A DNA stretch of 64,000 nucleotides from Pseudomonas sp. MM211 (GTDB taxonomy: Bacteria > Pseudomonadota > Gammaproteobacteria > Pseudomonadales > Pseudomonadaceae): the NCBI RefSeq assembly GCF_020386635.1, contig NZ_CP081942.1, forward strand, positions 3,038,001-3,102,000. The letters run 5' to 3'. Of this stretch, positions 26,420-33,791 are shown piece by piece (the first letter of the stretch is position 1; every line of letters starts with the position of its first letter). The translations under genes were made by a program, and so were the position numbers. The notes below the pieces were generated by a model. That model saw only the letters and a program-made list of their open reading frames with translations, did no database searches and was not told where the DNA came from.

Positions 26420-26488
26420 GTGGGAGAGGCTTTAGCCTCGATTTTGCCTAGCTAGGCGTAAAGAGCTCGCGGCTAAAGCCCCTCCCAC
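26420..26488. repeat. Paired REP element (REPIN-like)
   Basis: GTGGGAGAGGCTTTAGCC at 26420 is answered by GGCTAAAGCCCCTCCCAC ending at 26488, forming long imperfect arms around an AT-richer centre. The head-to-head arrangement of two short palindrome-bearing units is the REPIN format common in Pseudomonas intergenic space. Similar GTRGGAG-headed pairs occur at 45526-45611 and 48780-48843. Confidence 0.75.
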
Positions 26489-26510
26489 GAGATCGCGAAC
26501 GTCCAAAAAT

Positions 26511-26561
26511 GATGGCACCCACGCTCCAGCGTGGGAGCCCAATCCAGGGCGCTCTGCGCCC
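26511..26561 (+). repeat. 51-bp dispersed extragenic repeat, copy 2
   Basis: This copy matches the minus strand of 449-499 at 44 of 51 positions. It carries the perfect hairpin CCCACGCT-cc-AGCGTGGG and ends in CCAGGGCGCTCTGCGCCC. It lies directly beside the REPIN-like element, so the gap is a cluster of extragenic repeats. Confidence 0.7.
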
Positions 26562-26680
26562 GCCAGGCCTCGACATCCGACGCAGAGCGTCCCTGCAGGC
26601 ATTCCCACGCGGCGCGTGAGGAACGATCAGATCGAACCCCGCAGCAGATGACCGCTTTCGCCACATTGCCGCTGTAGTGC

Positions 26681-27334
26681 TCAAGACCAGCTCAGGATCG
26701 GCCAGCCTTCGCGCTCGGCATGCTCGAGCAGTGCCGGATCGGGGTTCACCGCGTGGGGCTTGGCGACCCGTTGCAACAGCGGCAGGTCGTTGCGTGAGTC
26801 GGAGTAGAAGTAAGCGCCTTCCAGGCTTTCGCCTTGCTCCTCCAGCCAGGCGTGCAGGCGGGTGACCTTGCCTTCACGGTAAGTGAGCACGCCTTCGGTC
26901 TTGCCGCTGTAGTGGCCGTATTCTTCGTGCAGGTCGATGGCCAGCACCTCCTGAACCTTCAGCCGTTCGGCGATGGCGCTGACCAGAAAGTGCGCCGAGG
27001 CGGAGATGATCAGGATGCGGTCGCCGGCTGCGCGGTGGTTGGCCAGGCAGCGGGTGGCGTCGCTGAAGAAGATCGGTTCGATCACGTCTTCCACGAAGGG
27101 CTCGACGACGAAGGCGACTTCTTCCGGCGTTCGCCCCACCAGCGGCGACAGGCTGAAGGTCATGTAGTCCTCCATGGCCAGTTTGCCTTCGGCGTACAGC
27201 GCCATCAGCTGATGATCCTTGGCGATGAAACTTTCCCCGTCGACCCAGCCGAGCGTGGCCATGTGCTCGCTCCACAAGCTGGCGCAGTCGCCATTGATCA
27301 GGGTTTCGTCGAGATCGAAAATTGCCAGTGCCAT
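26681..27334 (-). CDS. HAD-superfamily phosphatase, subfamily IB (SerB-like)
   Basis: This 217-residue cytoplasmic protein has HAD motif I FDLDETLINGD (nucleophile Asp and acid Asp), a helical cap with KLAMEDYMTFSLSPL, motif II LIISASAHFLV, and motif IV YFYSDSRNDLPLL. The layout matches HAD-IB hydrolases (phosphoserine-phosphatase-like). The ATG at 27334 overlaps the ABC ATPase stop as TGATG. It is the last gene of the phosphatase-ABC cluster, so it likely removes phosphate from the imported compound or a product of it (inference). Confidence 0.88.
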   Translation of the reverse strand: MALAIFDLDETLINGDCASLWSEHMATLGWVDGESFIAKDHQLMALYAEGKLAMEDYMTFSLSPLVGRTPEEVAFVVEPFVEDVIEPIFFSDATRCLANHRAAGDRILIISASAHFLVSAIAERLKVQEVLAIDLHEEYGHYSGKTEGVLTYREGKVTRLHAWLEEQGESLEGAYFYSDSRNDLPLLQRVAKPHAVNPDPALLEHAEREGWPILSWS

Positions 27335-28320
27335 CAAGCTACCTCTCGCACGGCATTCGCCGCGATATCCAGTGAGATTGAGTGGCCGTCGGCGTGCAGG
27401 TCGTCCGCGCTGCGATTGAGCACGTCGACCAGCAGTTCCACACCTTCGGCTTCCACCCGGTAGCGGATGATATTACCGAGCAGGCTGTGACTGCGAATCC
27501 GCGCTGCGATCGTGCCCTGGCCGAGCACGATGGCTTCCGGGCGGATGGCCACCTGGCTGCTGACCGGATAGCCGAGCAGGCGGCTGGCGGTAGCTGCGTC
27601 GAGCAGGTTGTAGTTGCCGATGAAGCCGGCCGCGAAGGCATCAGCAGGGGCGGTGTAGAGGGTTTCCGCGTCGCCGCTCTGGACGATGCGCCCGGCGTTC
27701 ATGAGGAAGATGCGGTCGCTCATCACCAGCGCTTCTTCCTGATCGTGGGTGACGAAAATCGTCGTCAGGCCCAGTTCCTGCTGGATGCTGCGGATCTGCT
27801 CGCGCAGGTGTTTGCGGATGCGTGCATCGAGCGCCGACAGCGGTTCGTCGAGCAGCAACAGGCGCGGGCGGGTGACTAGCGAGCGGGCCAGGGCGACGCG
27901 CTGGCACTGGCCGCCGGAGAGCTGATGTGGGTAGCGGCTGGCGAAGTCGCCGAGCTCGACCATGGCCAGGGCTTCCTGCACGCGCCCGGCGGATTCGTCC
28001 TTGCCGGTCTTCTGCATGCGCAGGCCGAAGGCGACGTTCTGCGCGGCGGTCATGTTGGGGAACAGCGCGTAGCTCTGGAACACCATGCCGATGCCGCGCT
28101 TCTGTGGTGCCAGGGGCACCAGGTCTTCGCCGGCGAGCAGGATTTTGCCGCCATTGACCTCGGTGAGGCCGGCGATGCAGCGCAGCAGGGTGGATTTACC
28201 GCAGCCCGATGGGCCCAGCAAGGTGACGAATTCACCCTGTTCGATCTCGGCGTTGATGTCGCTGAAGATCGAGGTGCCGCCGTAGCTTTTGTGCAGGTTC
28301 TGGATGCTCAGGAAGCTCAT
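27334..28320 (-). CDS. ABC transporter ATP-binding protein (PotA/phosphonate-type)
   Basis: This 328-residue ATPase has Walker A GPSGCGKST, Q-loop MVFQSYALFPNM, signature LSGGQCQRVALARSL, Walker B LLLLDEPLSAL, the switch His in FVTHDQEEA and a C-terminal TOBE-type regulatory domain (VAIRPEAIVLGQG). This places it among spermidine/iron/2-aminoethylphosphonate-type importers. It overlaps the upstream permease by 4 bp. Within the same operon are two permeases, an alkaline-phosphatase-superfamily enzyme and a binding protein. Confidence 0.92.
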   Translation of the reverse strand: MSFLSIQNLHKSYGGTSIFSDINAEIEQGEFVTLLGPSGCGKSTLLRCIAGLTEVNGGKILLAGEDLVPLAPQKRGIGMVFQSYALFPNMTAAQNVAFGLRMQKTGKDESAGRVQEALAMVELGDFASRYPHQLSGGQCQRVALARSLVTRPRLLLLDEPLSALDARIRKHLREQIRSIQQELGLTTIFVTHDQEEALVMSDRIFLMNAGRIVQSGDAETLYTAPADAFAAGFIGNYNLLDAATASRLLGYPVSSQVAIRPEAIVLGQGTIAARIRSHSLLGNIIRYRVEAEGVELLVDVLNRSADDLHADGHSISLDIAANAVREVA

Positions 28321-29114
28321 GCCTTGTCCCTGTTCAGTCGATTGGCCGCCCAGGTGAACACCAGGACGAAAAAGAAGTAGGAGATCACCAGGGCGCTGTT
28401 GAAGTGGCCGCTGCTGTTCTTCATGTTGTTGAGGTACACCTGCAGGGTTTCGTAGCGTGTGCCGACCAGCAGGTTGGCGAACACGAATTCGCCGAACAGA
28501 AAACTGAAGGACAGGAACAGCGACACCATCAGGCCCTTGCGCAGGTTGGGCAGCACCACCAGAAAGGCGGCTTTCCAGGTGCTGGCGCCGAGCAGATGGG
28601 CGGCGTCCATCAGGTCACGCAGGTTGATCGCCTGCAGGTTGTTGGTGATGGCCCGGTACATGAACGGCAGGGCGATGGTGAAGTAGCAGCCGATCAGAAT
28701 CCACGGTGTGCCGACCATGGCCAGCGGGCCGGAGCCATACAACTGCAGCAGGCCCACGGCGGACACCACTGGCGGCACGGCGAACGGCAGCAGGATCAGC
28801 ACGTTCATTACCGCGTCGAGCTTGGGGAAGTGGTAATGCACGACGAACAGCAGCGGCAGGATCAGCATCACCGACAGCGCCAGGGCGCCGAAGCAGACCA
28901 GCAGCGACTGGCCGAACGCCTTGAGGAAGCGCGGCTCTCCCCAGAGCTCCAAGTACCACTTGAACGTCAAGCCGTCCGGCAGGATGGTCGCCGACCAGCT
29001 GGTGGAAAGCGAATAGAGCAGAGTACCGGCCAGCGGCAGCAGCAGGATCAGGAACAGCACCCAAACCACCACGCGGTGGTAGAGGCTGGCGGTGGGCGCA
29101 TTAGCGTGGGACAT
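28317..29114 (-). CDS. ABC transporter permease (spermidine/phosphonate type), second subunit
   Basis: This 265-residue inner-membrane protein has six hydrophobic helices and an EAA-type loop, MDAAHLLGASTWKAAFLVVLPNLRKGLMVSLFLSF. It resembles PotC/PhnV-like permeases. It overlaps the first permease by 14 bp and the ATPase gene by 4 bp. With the 29101-29949 product it should form the heterodimeric channel. Confidence 0.9.
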   Translation of the reverse strand: MSHANAPTASLYHRVVVWVLFLILLLPLAGTLLYSLSTSWSATILPDGLTFKWYLELWGEPRFLKAFGQSLLVCFGALALSVMLILPLLFVVHYHFPKLDAVMNVLILLPFAVPPVVSAVGLLQLYGSGPLAMVGTPWILIGCYFTIALPFMYRAITNNLQAINLRDLMDAAHLLGASTWKAAFLVVLPNLRKGLMVSLFLSFSFLFGEFVFANLLVGTRYETLQVYLNNMKNSSGHFNSALVISYFFFVLVFTWAANRLNRDKA

Positions 29115-29949
29115 GGTAGCTCCTGCGCAGCAGCAACTGGTGGACGAGGGTGATCGCCGCCATCAGGCCGACCAGGATCATCGCCAGGGCGCTGGCCATG
29201 TTCGGGTCGAGGGAGATGTCCCCGGAAATCATCGCGGCGATGCGGATCGGCAGCACGTTGAAGTTGCCGGTGGTCAGGTAATACACCGTGGCGTAGGCGC
29301 CCAGGGCATTGGCCAGCAGGATGACGAAGGTGCCGAGCAGCGCCGGGGTCAGTACCGGCAGGCCGATATGCCGCCAGAAGTCCCAGGTGCCGGCGCCAAG
29401 CAGGGCTGCCGACTCGCGCCAGTCCTGACGCAGGGCGTCGAAGGCGGGGTAGAGCAGCAGTACGCCGAGGGGAATCTGGAAGTAGGTGTAGAGCACGATC
29501 AGGCCATTCTTCGAGTACAGGTTGAAACTCTCGATCAGCCCGGCCTGGATCAGCAGCAGGGTCAACGCGCCGTTGAACCCGAGCAGGATGATGAAGGCGA
29601 AGGCCAGCGGCACGCCGGCGAAGTTGCTGGTCATGTTGGAAAAGGCGATGACGAAATCACGCAGTTTCGAATCCACCTGGCGCAGCGAGTAGCTGCCGAT
29701 GATGGCGATGAGCATGCCGAACACGCTCGACCAGAAAGCGATCTGCAGGCTGTGCTTGACCGCCTGCATGTAGAACTTCGAGGAAAACGCCTTCTCGAAA
29801 TTGCCCAGGCCCCAGCCATCCGGCGTATTCAGGCTGTTGAGCGCCACCCATACCAGCGGGGCGATCTGGAAGGCGATGAAAAACACCGCGAAGGGTAACA
29901 GGCACAGCAGTGCCAGCCATTTGCCCCGTGGTTTGCTGGTGGTGCTCAT
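29101..29949 (-). CDS. ABC transporter permease (spermidine/phosphonate type), first subunit
   Basis: This 282-residue inner-membrane protein has six hydrophobic helices and the coupling loop AFDALRQDWRESAALLGAGTWDFWRHIGLPVLTPALLGTF. The ATG at 29949 is chosen because it overlaps the upstream phosphatase stop as ATGA; the frame extends to 29967 without need. It is PotB/PhnU-like. The partner permease follows with a 14-bp overlap. Confidence 0.9.
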   Translation of the reverse strand: MSTTSKPRGKWLALLCLLPFAVFFIAFQIAPLVWVALNSLNTPDGWGLGNFEKAFSSKFYMQAVKHSLQIAFWSSVFGMLIAIIGSYSLRQVDSKLRDFVIAFSNMTSNFAGVPLAFAFIILLGFNGALTLLLIQAGLIESFNLYSKNGLIVLYTYFQIPLGVLLLYPAFDALRQDWRESAALLGAGTWDFWRHIGLPVLTPALLGTFVILLANALGAYATVYYLTTGNFNVLPIRIAAMISGDISLDPNMASALAMILVGLMAAITLVHQLLLRRSYHVPR

Positions 29950-30752
29950 TTCAACAACTCCCGGCACGAAGGTTTGTCATGGGGCACGCCGAGCAGGTCG
30001 CAGAGGGTGCCGCACAGCTCCAGCTGCTTTGGTGTCGCCGTTTCATCGAGGCTGAAGGCATCGCCGAGTACGAACAGCGGCACTTCGCGCTCTTCGGGCA
30101 GCAGGCCGTTGTGCGAGCGGTCGTCGTTCATGCCGTGATCGGCGGTCACCAGCACCTGATAGCCAGCGTCCAGCCAGGTCTGCAGGTAGCCGGCCAGCAG
30201 GATGTCGGCGACCCGCGCCGCGTTGCGGTACTGGCTGCTGTCGAGGCTGTGCTTGTGGCCGGCGTCGTCGATGTTCATCGGGTGCACCAGCAGAAAGTCT
30301 GGCGCATGCGCGAGGCGCAGGCTCTCGGCATCGTCGAACAGGTGCGAGTCCGGGTAGTGGTCGGCGTAGTAGAAGTGCCCGTGCTGGATCGGCAGCTCGA
30401 CGTCACTGGTATGGCGGTCACGGGCCGCCACGAACGGCGCACGGTTGTACAGCTCGCTCATCCAGTGGTAGGCGGCAGCCGCAGTGCTCAGCCCGGCGGC
30501 ACGGGCGTAGTGGAACACGCTGCGCTGATGGCTCAGGCGCACCACGTTGTTGTGCACGATGCCGCTTTCGATCGGCGTCACGCCGGTGAGAATGCACTCG
30601 TAGAGCGGCCTGGACAGCGAAGGCAGCTCGCATTCGAGTTTGTACAGGGCGGCACGCCCGGCTGCGCGATACGCCTGCAAGTGGCCGAGCGCATGCCGAG
30701 CGACCTCGAAATTGAGGCCGTCGAGAATGACGAGGATGACCTTGGACGGCAT
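29946..30752 (-). CDS. Alkaline-phosphatase-superfamily phosphohydrolase (nucleotide pyrophosphatase/phosphodiesterase-like)
   Basis: This 268-residue protein has no signal peptide and is therefore probably cytoplasmic. It has the superfamily metal and nucleophile pattern: VILDGLNFEVAR (metal Asp), ELPSLSRPLYECILTG (likely nucleophile Ser/Thr region), HPMNIDDAGHKH (Asp and His) and VTADHGMNDDRSHNG (Asp, His, His). Family members cleave phosphate mono- or diesters and some phosphonates such as phosphonoacetate. Its stop overlaps the permease start, an unusual position for an enzyme inside a transporter operon, which implies action on the imported compound. Confidence 0.88.
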   Translation of the reverse strand: MPSKVILVILDGLNFEVARHALGHLQAYRAAGRAALYKLECELPSLSRPLYECILTGVTPIESGIVHNNVVRLSHQRSVFHYARAAGLSTAAAAYHWMSELYNRAPFVAARDRHTSDVELPIQHGHFYYADHYPDSHLFDDAESLRLAHAPDFLLVHPMNIDDAGHKHSLDSSQYRNAARVADILLAGYLQTWLDAGYQVLVTADHGMNDDRSHNGLLPEEREVPLFVLGDAFSLDETATPKQLELCGTLCDLLGVPHDKPSCRELLK

Positions 30753-30784
30753 GGGTGATCCTGGGTTGAGAGTGGCGTAGAGAC

Positions 30785-30854
30785 GTAGCCTGGGTTGAGC
30801 GAAGCGATACCCAGGGCAGGTTTCCCGGGTTTCGCTGCGCTCGACCCGGGCTAC
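30785..30854. repeat. Extragenic repeat, GTAGCCTGGG type, copy 1
   Basis: GTAGCCTGGG (30785-30794) and CCCGGGCTAC (30845-30854) are near-perfect inverted ends. Inside are GCGAAGCGATACCCAGG and TTCGCTGCGC-type segments. It sits between the phosphohydrolase and binding-protein genes. Related copies occur at 48034-48102 and 58984-59014. Confidence 0.65.
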
Positions 30855-30866
30855 ACGGTGCCTGGA

Positions 30867-31925
30867 TTACTCCATGTTGATGATCACGTTTTCCTGCCAC
30901 AGCTGCGGCAGGGTTTTCGAGGTCGTTTCCCAGGCGGCGGCGTCCTTGATCGGCTTGACCTTGGCGTACTGCTCGTTGGGCAGCAGCTTGGCCTGCACTT
31001 CAGCCGGCAGGGTCAGGTGCTCGGCGCGGATCGGGCGGGCGTTGCCTTTGGCCAGGTTGATCTGCCCGGCGTCGCTGAGGATGTACTCGCGGGCCAGCTT
31101 GGCGGCGTTGGGGTTCTTGGCGTATTTGTTGATGATGGTGGTGTAGCCGGAGATCACCGAGCCGTCGGAAGGGATCAGCACTTCGAAGCGATTCGGATCG
31201 ATCTGGTCGCGGTAGCTCAGGCCGTTGAAGTCCCAGACGATGCCGACTTCCACTTCGCCTTTTTCCAGGGTCTGGATGGTCGGGTTGGCCAGTGACAGAC
31301 GCCCCTGTTCGGCGATTTCGGCGAAGTAGTCCAGGCCCGGTTGGATGTTCTTCTCGTCGCCACCGTTGGCGATGGCCGCAGCCAGCACGCCGTTGACGGC
31401 CTGAGCAGCAGCGCTGACGTCACCGATGGCCACGCGGTACTTGCCGGTTTTCAAGTCGGCCCAGCTTTTCGGGGCGTCTTTCACCAACTGCTTGTTGATG
31501 ATGAAGGCGATGGAGCCGGTGTAGGCGAGCATCCAGTGGCCGTCGGCATCCTTGGCCCACTCCGGGATCTGGCTCCAGGTGGTCGGTTTGTAGGGCTGGG
31601 TCACGCCCTGCTGCACGGCGATCGGGCCGAAGGCGGCGCCCACGTCACCGATATCGGCGCTGGCGTTGTCCTTTTCGGCGGCAAACTTGGCGATTTCCTG
31701 GGCCGAGCTCATGTCGGTGTCCATGTGCTTGAGGCCGTACTTGTCGCTCAGGCCCTGCCAGGTGTCCTTCCAGTTGGCCCAACTGTCCGGCATGCCGACG
31801 CTGTTCACGGCGCCTTCTTTGCGTGCGGCCTGTTCCAGTGCAGTTATATCCGTCTCGGCGGCCATGGCCTGGGAAGCCAGAGCGATGGCGCTGCCCATCA
31901 GCGATGCCAGTAGCAGTTGTTTCAT
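30867..31925 (-). CDS. ABC transporter substrate-binding protein (spermidine/iron/phosphonate type)
   Basis: This 352-residue periplasmic protein has a signal peptide ending in ASQAMA. The type II binding fold shows as EAARKEGAVNSVGMPDSWANWKDTW, ADIGDVGAAFGPIAVQQG, WMLAYTGSIAFIINKQLV and GEVEVGIVWDFNGLSYR. It belongs to the extracellular solute-binding family 1/6 that includes iron(III), polyamine and 2-aminoethylphosphonate receptors. It is first in the operon and preceded by a TGGTCTAG operator. The ligand is probably a phosphorylated or phosphonate compound (context inference). Confidence 0.9.
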   Translation of the reverse strand: MKQLLLASLMGSAIALASQAMAAETDITALEQAARKEGAVNSVGMPDSWANWKDTWQGLSDKYGLKHMDTDMSSAQEIAKFAAEKDNASADIGDVGAAFGPIAVQQGVTQPYKPTTWSQIPEWAKDADGHWMLAYTGSIAFIINKQLVKDAPKSWADLKTGKYRVAIGDVSAAAQAVNGVLAAAIANGGDEKNIQPGLDYFAEIAEQGRLSLANPTIQTLEKGEVEVGIVWDFNGLSYRDQIDPNRFEVLIPSDGSVISGYTTIINKYAKNPNAAKLAREYILSDAGQINLAKGNARPIRAEHLTLPAEVQAKLLPNEQYAKVKPIKDAAAWETTSKTLPQLWQENVIINME

Positions 31926-31949
31926 TGGAAACTCCTTTGCGTTGAGGGT

Positions 31950-31961
31950 TGGTCTAGATCA
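31950..31961. promoter_or_regulatory. UTRA-regulator operator in front of the binding-protein gene
   Basis: TGGTCTAGATCA departs from the ideal palindrome TGGTCTAGACCA at one base. This core is the known type of binding site for HutC/UTRA GntR regulators such as NagR and DasR. It lies 25 bp upstream of the binding-protein start. Confidence 0.7.
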
Positions 31962-32212
31962 GCAAGACCCAAGCCAATGTAGGCGGCGCCAATGACAGTT
32001 TTGTGTCGTTATGGCCGTCGCGCACATCCGGAGCCTTCGGCGAGGCCCCGCTCAGCAAGCGTAGACCAGGTTAAGCCTTTGAATTGGCGGGCTTGTCACT
32101 GGCATGGGGCGTGCTTGAAAGCAGCCTGTCATCTGCCGGTCATCCGGCTTGCCTAGGCTTGTGAGCAAGCATTGCAGCCAGCTGATGGCTGTTACGTGCC
32201 CTGTAATGGGGC

Positions 32213-32224
32213 TGGTCTAGTCCA
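32213..32224. promoter_or_regulatory. UTRA-regulator operator in front of its own gene
   Basis: TGGTCTAGTCCA, again one base off TGGTCTAGACCA, ends just before the AAAGGA ribosome binding site. It is 15 bp from the ATG. Binding here would block its own transcription or initiation of translation, so autorepression is likely. Confidence 0.7.
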
Positions 32225-32239
32225 AAAGGAATCAGCGTG

Positions 32240-32956
32240 ATGCGCGACGACACGCCACGGGCCGTCACCACCATTTGCCGGGCGTTGCAGGAACAGATCG
32301 AGCACGGCCTGCTGCCTGCCGGTGCCAAGTTGCCGGCCGAGCGGCGCCTGAGCGAATTGTTCGACACGACACGGATCACCCTGCGTGAGGCGCTGGGGCA
32401 ACTGGAAGCCCAGGGCCTGGTGTACCGCGAGGAACGTCGCGGCTGGTTCGTCTCGCCCGCGCGGGTCGCCTACAACCCCCTGGTACGCACGCACTTTCAC
32501 GCCATGGTCGCGGAGCAGGGCAGAGTGCCCGCCACCGACGTACTGAGTGCCCGACTGATGCCGGCACACTCACAGGTCTGCCAACTGCTGGGCTTGTCCG
32601 GGCTGTCCAGCGTCTACCAGATCCGCCGGGCGCGCCGCATCGACGGGCGTCTGGTGCTGTATGTCGAGCATTACCTGAACCCCGACTATTTCCCCGGCAT
32701 CCTCGATTACGATCTGACCCGTTCGTTGACCGAACTGTATGCCAGCGAGTACGACGTGCACTACGGCCGAGTACGTTTCGACATGGTGCCCACCGCGCTG
32801 CATGCCGACGCCGCTGCAGCGCTCAAGGTGGCGCCCGGCAGCCCGGCGTTGCGCATCATCCGGGTCAACCGCGACCAGCGCGGCCGCCTGATCGACTGCG
32901 ACCTCGAGTACTGGCGCCATGACGCAATTCATATCAGCGTGGAAGTGCCGGATTAG
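32240..32956 (+). CDS. GntR-family regulator, HutC/UTRA subfamily
   Basis: This 238-residue protein has an N-terminal winged helix (GAKLPAERRLSELFDTTRITLREALGQLEAQGLVYREERRGWFV) and a C-terminal UTRA ligand domain (VYQIRRARRIDGRLVLYVEHYLNPDYFPGI ... LRIIRVNRDQRGRLIDCDLEYWRHDAIHI). ATG 32240 is chosen with AAGGA 10 bases upstream; GTG 32237 is an alternative. It is divergent from the phosphatase-ABC operon and flanked by two matching operators, so it is very likely the local regulator. UTRA relatives include PhnF and PhnR-type phosphonate regulators. Confidence 0.92.
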   Translation: MRDDTPRAVTTICRALQEQIEHGLLPAGAKLPAERRLSELFDTTRITLREALGQLEAQGLVYREERRGWFVSPARVAYNPLVRTHFHAMVAEQGRVPATDVLSARLMPAHSQVCQLLGLSGLSSVYQIRRARRIDGRLVLYVEHYLNPDYFPGILDYDLTRSLTELYASEYDVHYGRVRFDMVPTALHADAAAALKVAPGSPALRIIRVNRDQRGRLIDCDLEYWRHDAIHISVEVPD

Positions 32957-33024
32957 GATCCGGTAAAAGGCATTGCAGAGCGGTGCGCGGCTCCTGAGTT
33001 CAGGCGTCGCGTTTCACCGTCAAC

Positions 33025-33513
33025 TCACAGGTTCTTTATCTTGGCGGCAAGAACGGCCGCATTGACCGTGCTCAGGGTTTGCTTACCCGCTGGAAACTCC
33101 AGCACAGCGCTTTCCACCAGGGTGTAAATGCGCTCGCCGTTGTTCAACGTGAACTCTAAAAACGCCAGGTGATCGCTCCATGACCGGTAGCGCCGCACCA
33201 TGAAAATGCTGTGCCTGGAGGTTACCGAGCGAATTTTCGTCAGCGCAATCTTCTGGTCGGTCGCGTCGCTGGAGACGATCAGCTCATCATTATGGATAGA
33301 GGCCGGGCCGGCTTTTGCGAGCATTCGCCATTCCAGGGCGAAGCGCCACGACATGCTCAGCAGGCAGACGCCGATCAGCAGCAGCTCGGGGAGGGGAGTG
33401 CTGGGCGCTTTGATCAGAACCAAACCACTGCTTGCCACGAGAATGGCCAGGGTGATGAACCGGTAGAAATAGACGTTGTGGAAATCGGGGAAGGTCAGAA
33501 AGCGGATGTCCAT
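33025..33513 (-). CDS. Small membrane protein with PH-like soluble part, unknown function
   Basis: From ATG 33513 the protein has 162 residues. Two adjacent hydrophobic helices (YRFITLAILVASSGLVLI and ELLLIGVCLLSMSWRFAL) are followed by a beta-rich domain (ASIHNDELIVSSDATDQKIALTKIRSVTSRHSIFMVRR, WSDHLAFLEFTLNNGERIYTL) and a C-terminal helix. That is the layout of bacterial PH-like or DUF6232-like membrane proteins. No role is known. GC content is a little lower than in its neighbours. Confidence 0.65.
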   Translation of the reverse strand: MDIRFLTFPDFHNVYFYRFITLAILVASSGLVLIKAPSTPLPELLLIGVCLLSMSWRFALEWRMLAKAGPASIHNDELIVSSDATDQKIALTKIRSVTSRHSIFMVRRYRSWSDHLAFLEFTLNNGERIYTLVESAVLEFPAGKQTLSTVNAAVLAAKIKNL

Positions 33514-33710
33514 ATACGGGTTCCTGAAGTCGGAATCTGCCAACGCGTTCGTTAGCAGCACTCACTCGCACAGGCATTATCGGTGATGGAGCACCTGGAA
33601 AACTGTGCGGCGCTCCCTGTTTCACTGGTGTGCCAATCCGAGCACGTTGGCGGCTCTCAAGAGCGGAGGTCGGCTTGCTTCCGTGGGGGGCGCCCTCTCA
33701 GTTAGTTGGC

Positions 33711-33757
33711 AAAAAAATGCCCGCAACGACCGATGAACTGTCATTGCGGGCATGTTT
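33711..33757 (-). terminator. Rho-independent terminator of the 33792-34820 gene
   Basis: ATGCCCGCAA (33717-33726) and TTGCGGGCAT (33744-33753) are perfect 10-bp arms. On the minus strand the hairpin is followed by seven T residues (33711-33717), giving a canonical terminator about 35 bp after the stop codon. Confidence 0.88.
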
Positions 33758-33791
33758 TACGGCCTGCTTCAGCCGATGCAGTGCGCGTGGA

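Larger units (their letters stand above)
26302..26680. other. Repeat-rich intergenic region between rbsD and the HAD phosphatase
   Basis: This 379-bp convergent gap carries no gene. It contains a paired REP-type element (26420-26488), the second copy of the 51-bp repeat (26511-26561) and a further palindrome near CCCACGCGGCGCGTGAGG (about 26605-26622). No clear T-tract terminator was found. Confidence 0.6.
31926..32239. promoter_or_regulatory. Divergent regulatory region of the phosphatase-ABC operon and its UTRA regulator
   Basis: The 314-bp gap between divergent genes contains no ORF of note. Each end carries a 12-bp near-palindrome, TGGTCTAGATCA on the importer side and TGGTCTAGTCCA on the regulator side. 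The middle contains no strong promoter match that I could assign. Confidence 0.6.

Noticed and set aside
26677-27463. Plus-strand open frames over the HAD phosphatase
   Set aside because: The HAD motifs FDLDETLINGD and YFYSDSRNDLPLL on the minus strand decide the coding strand.
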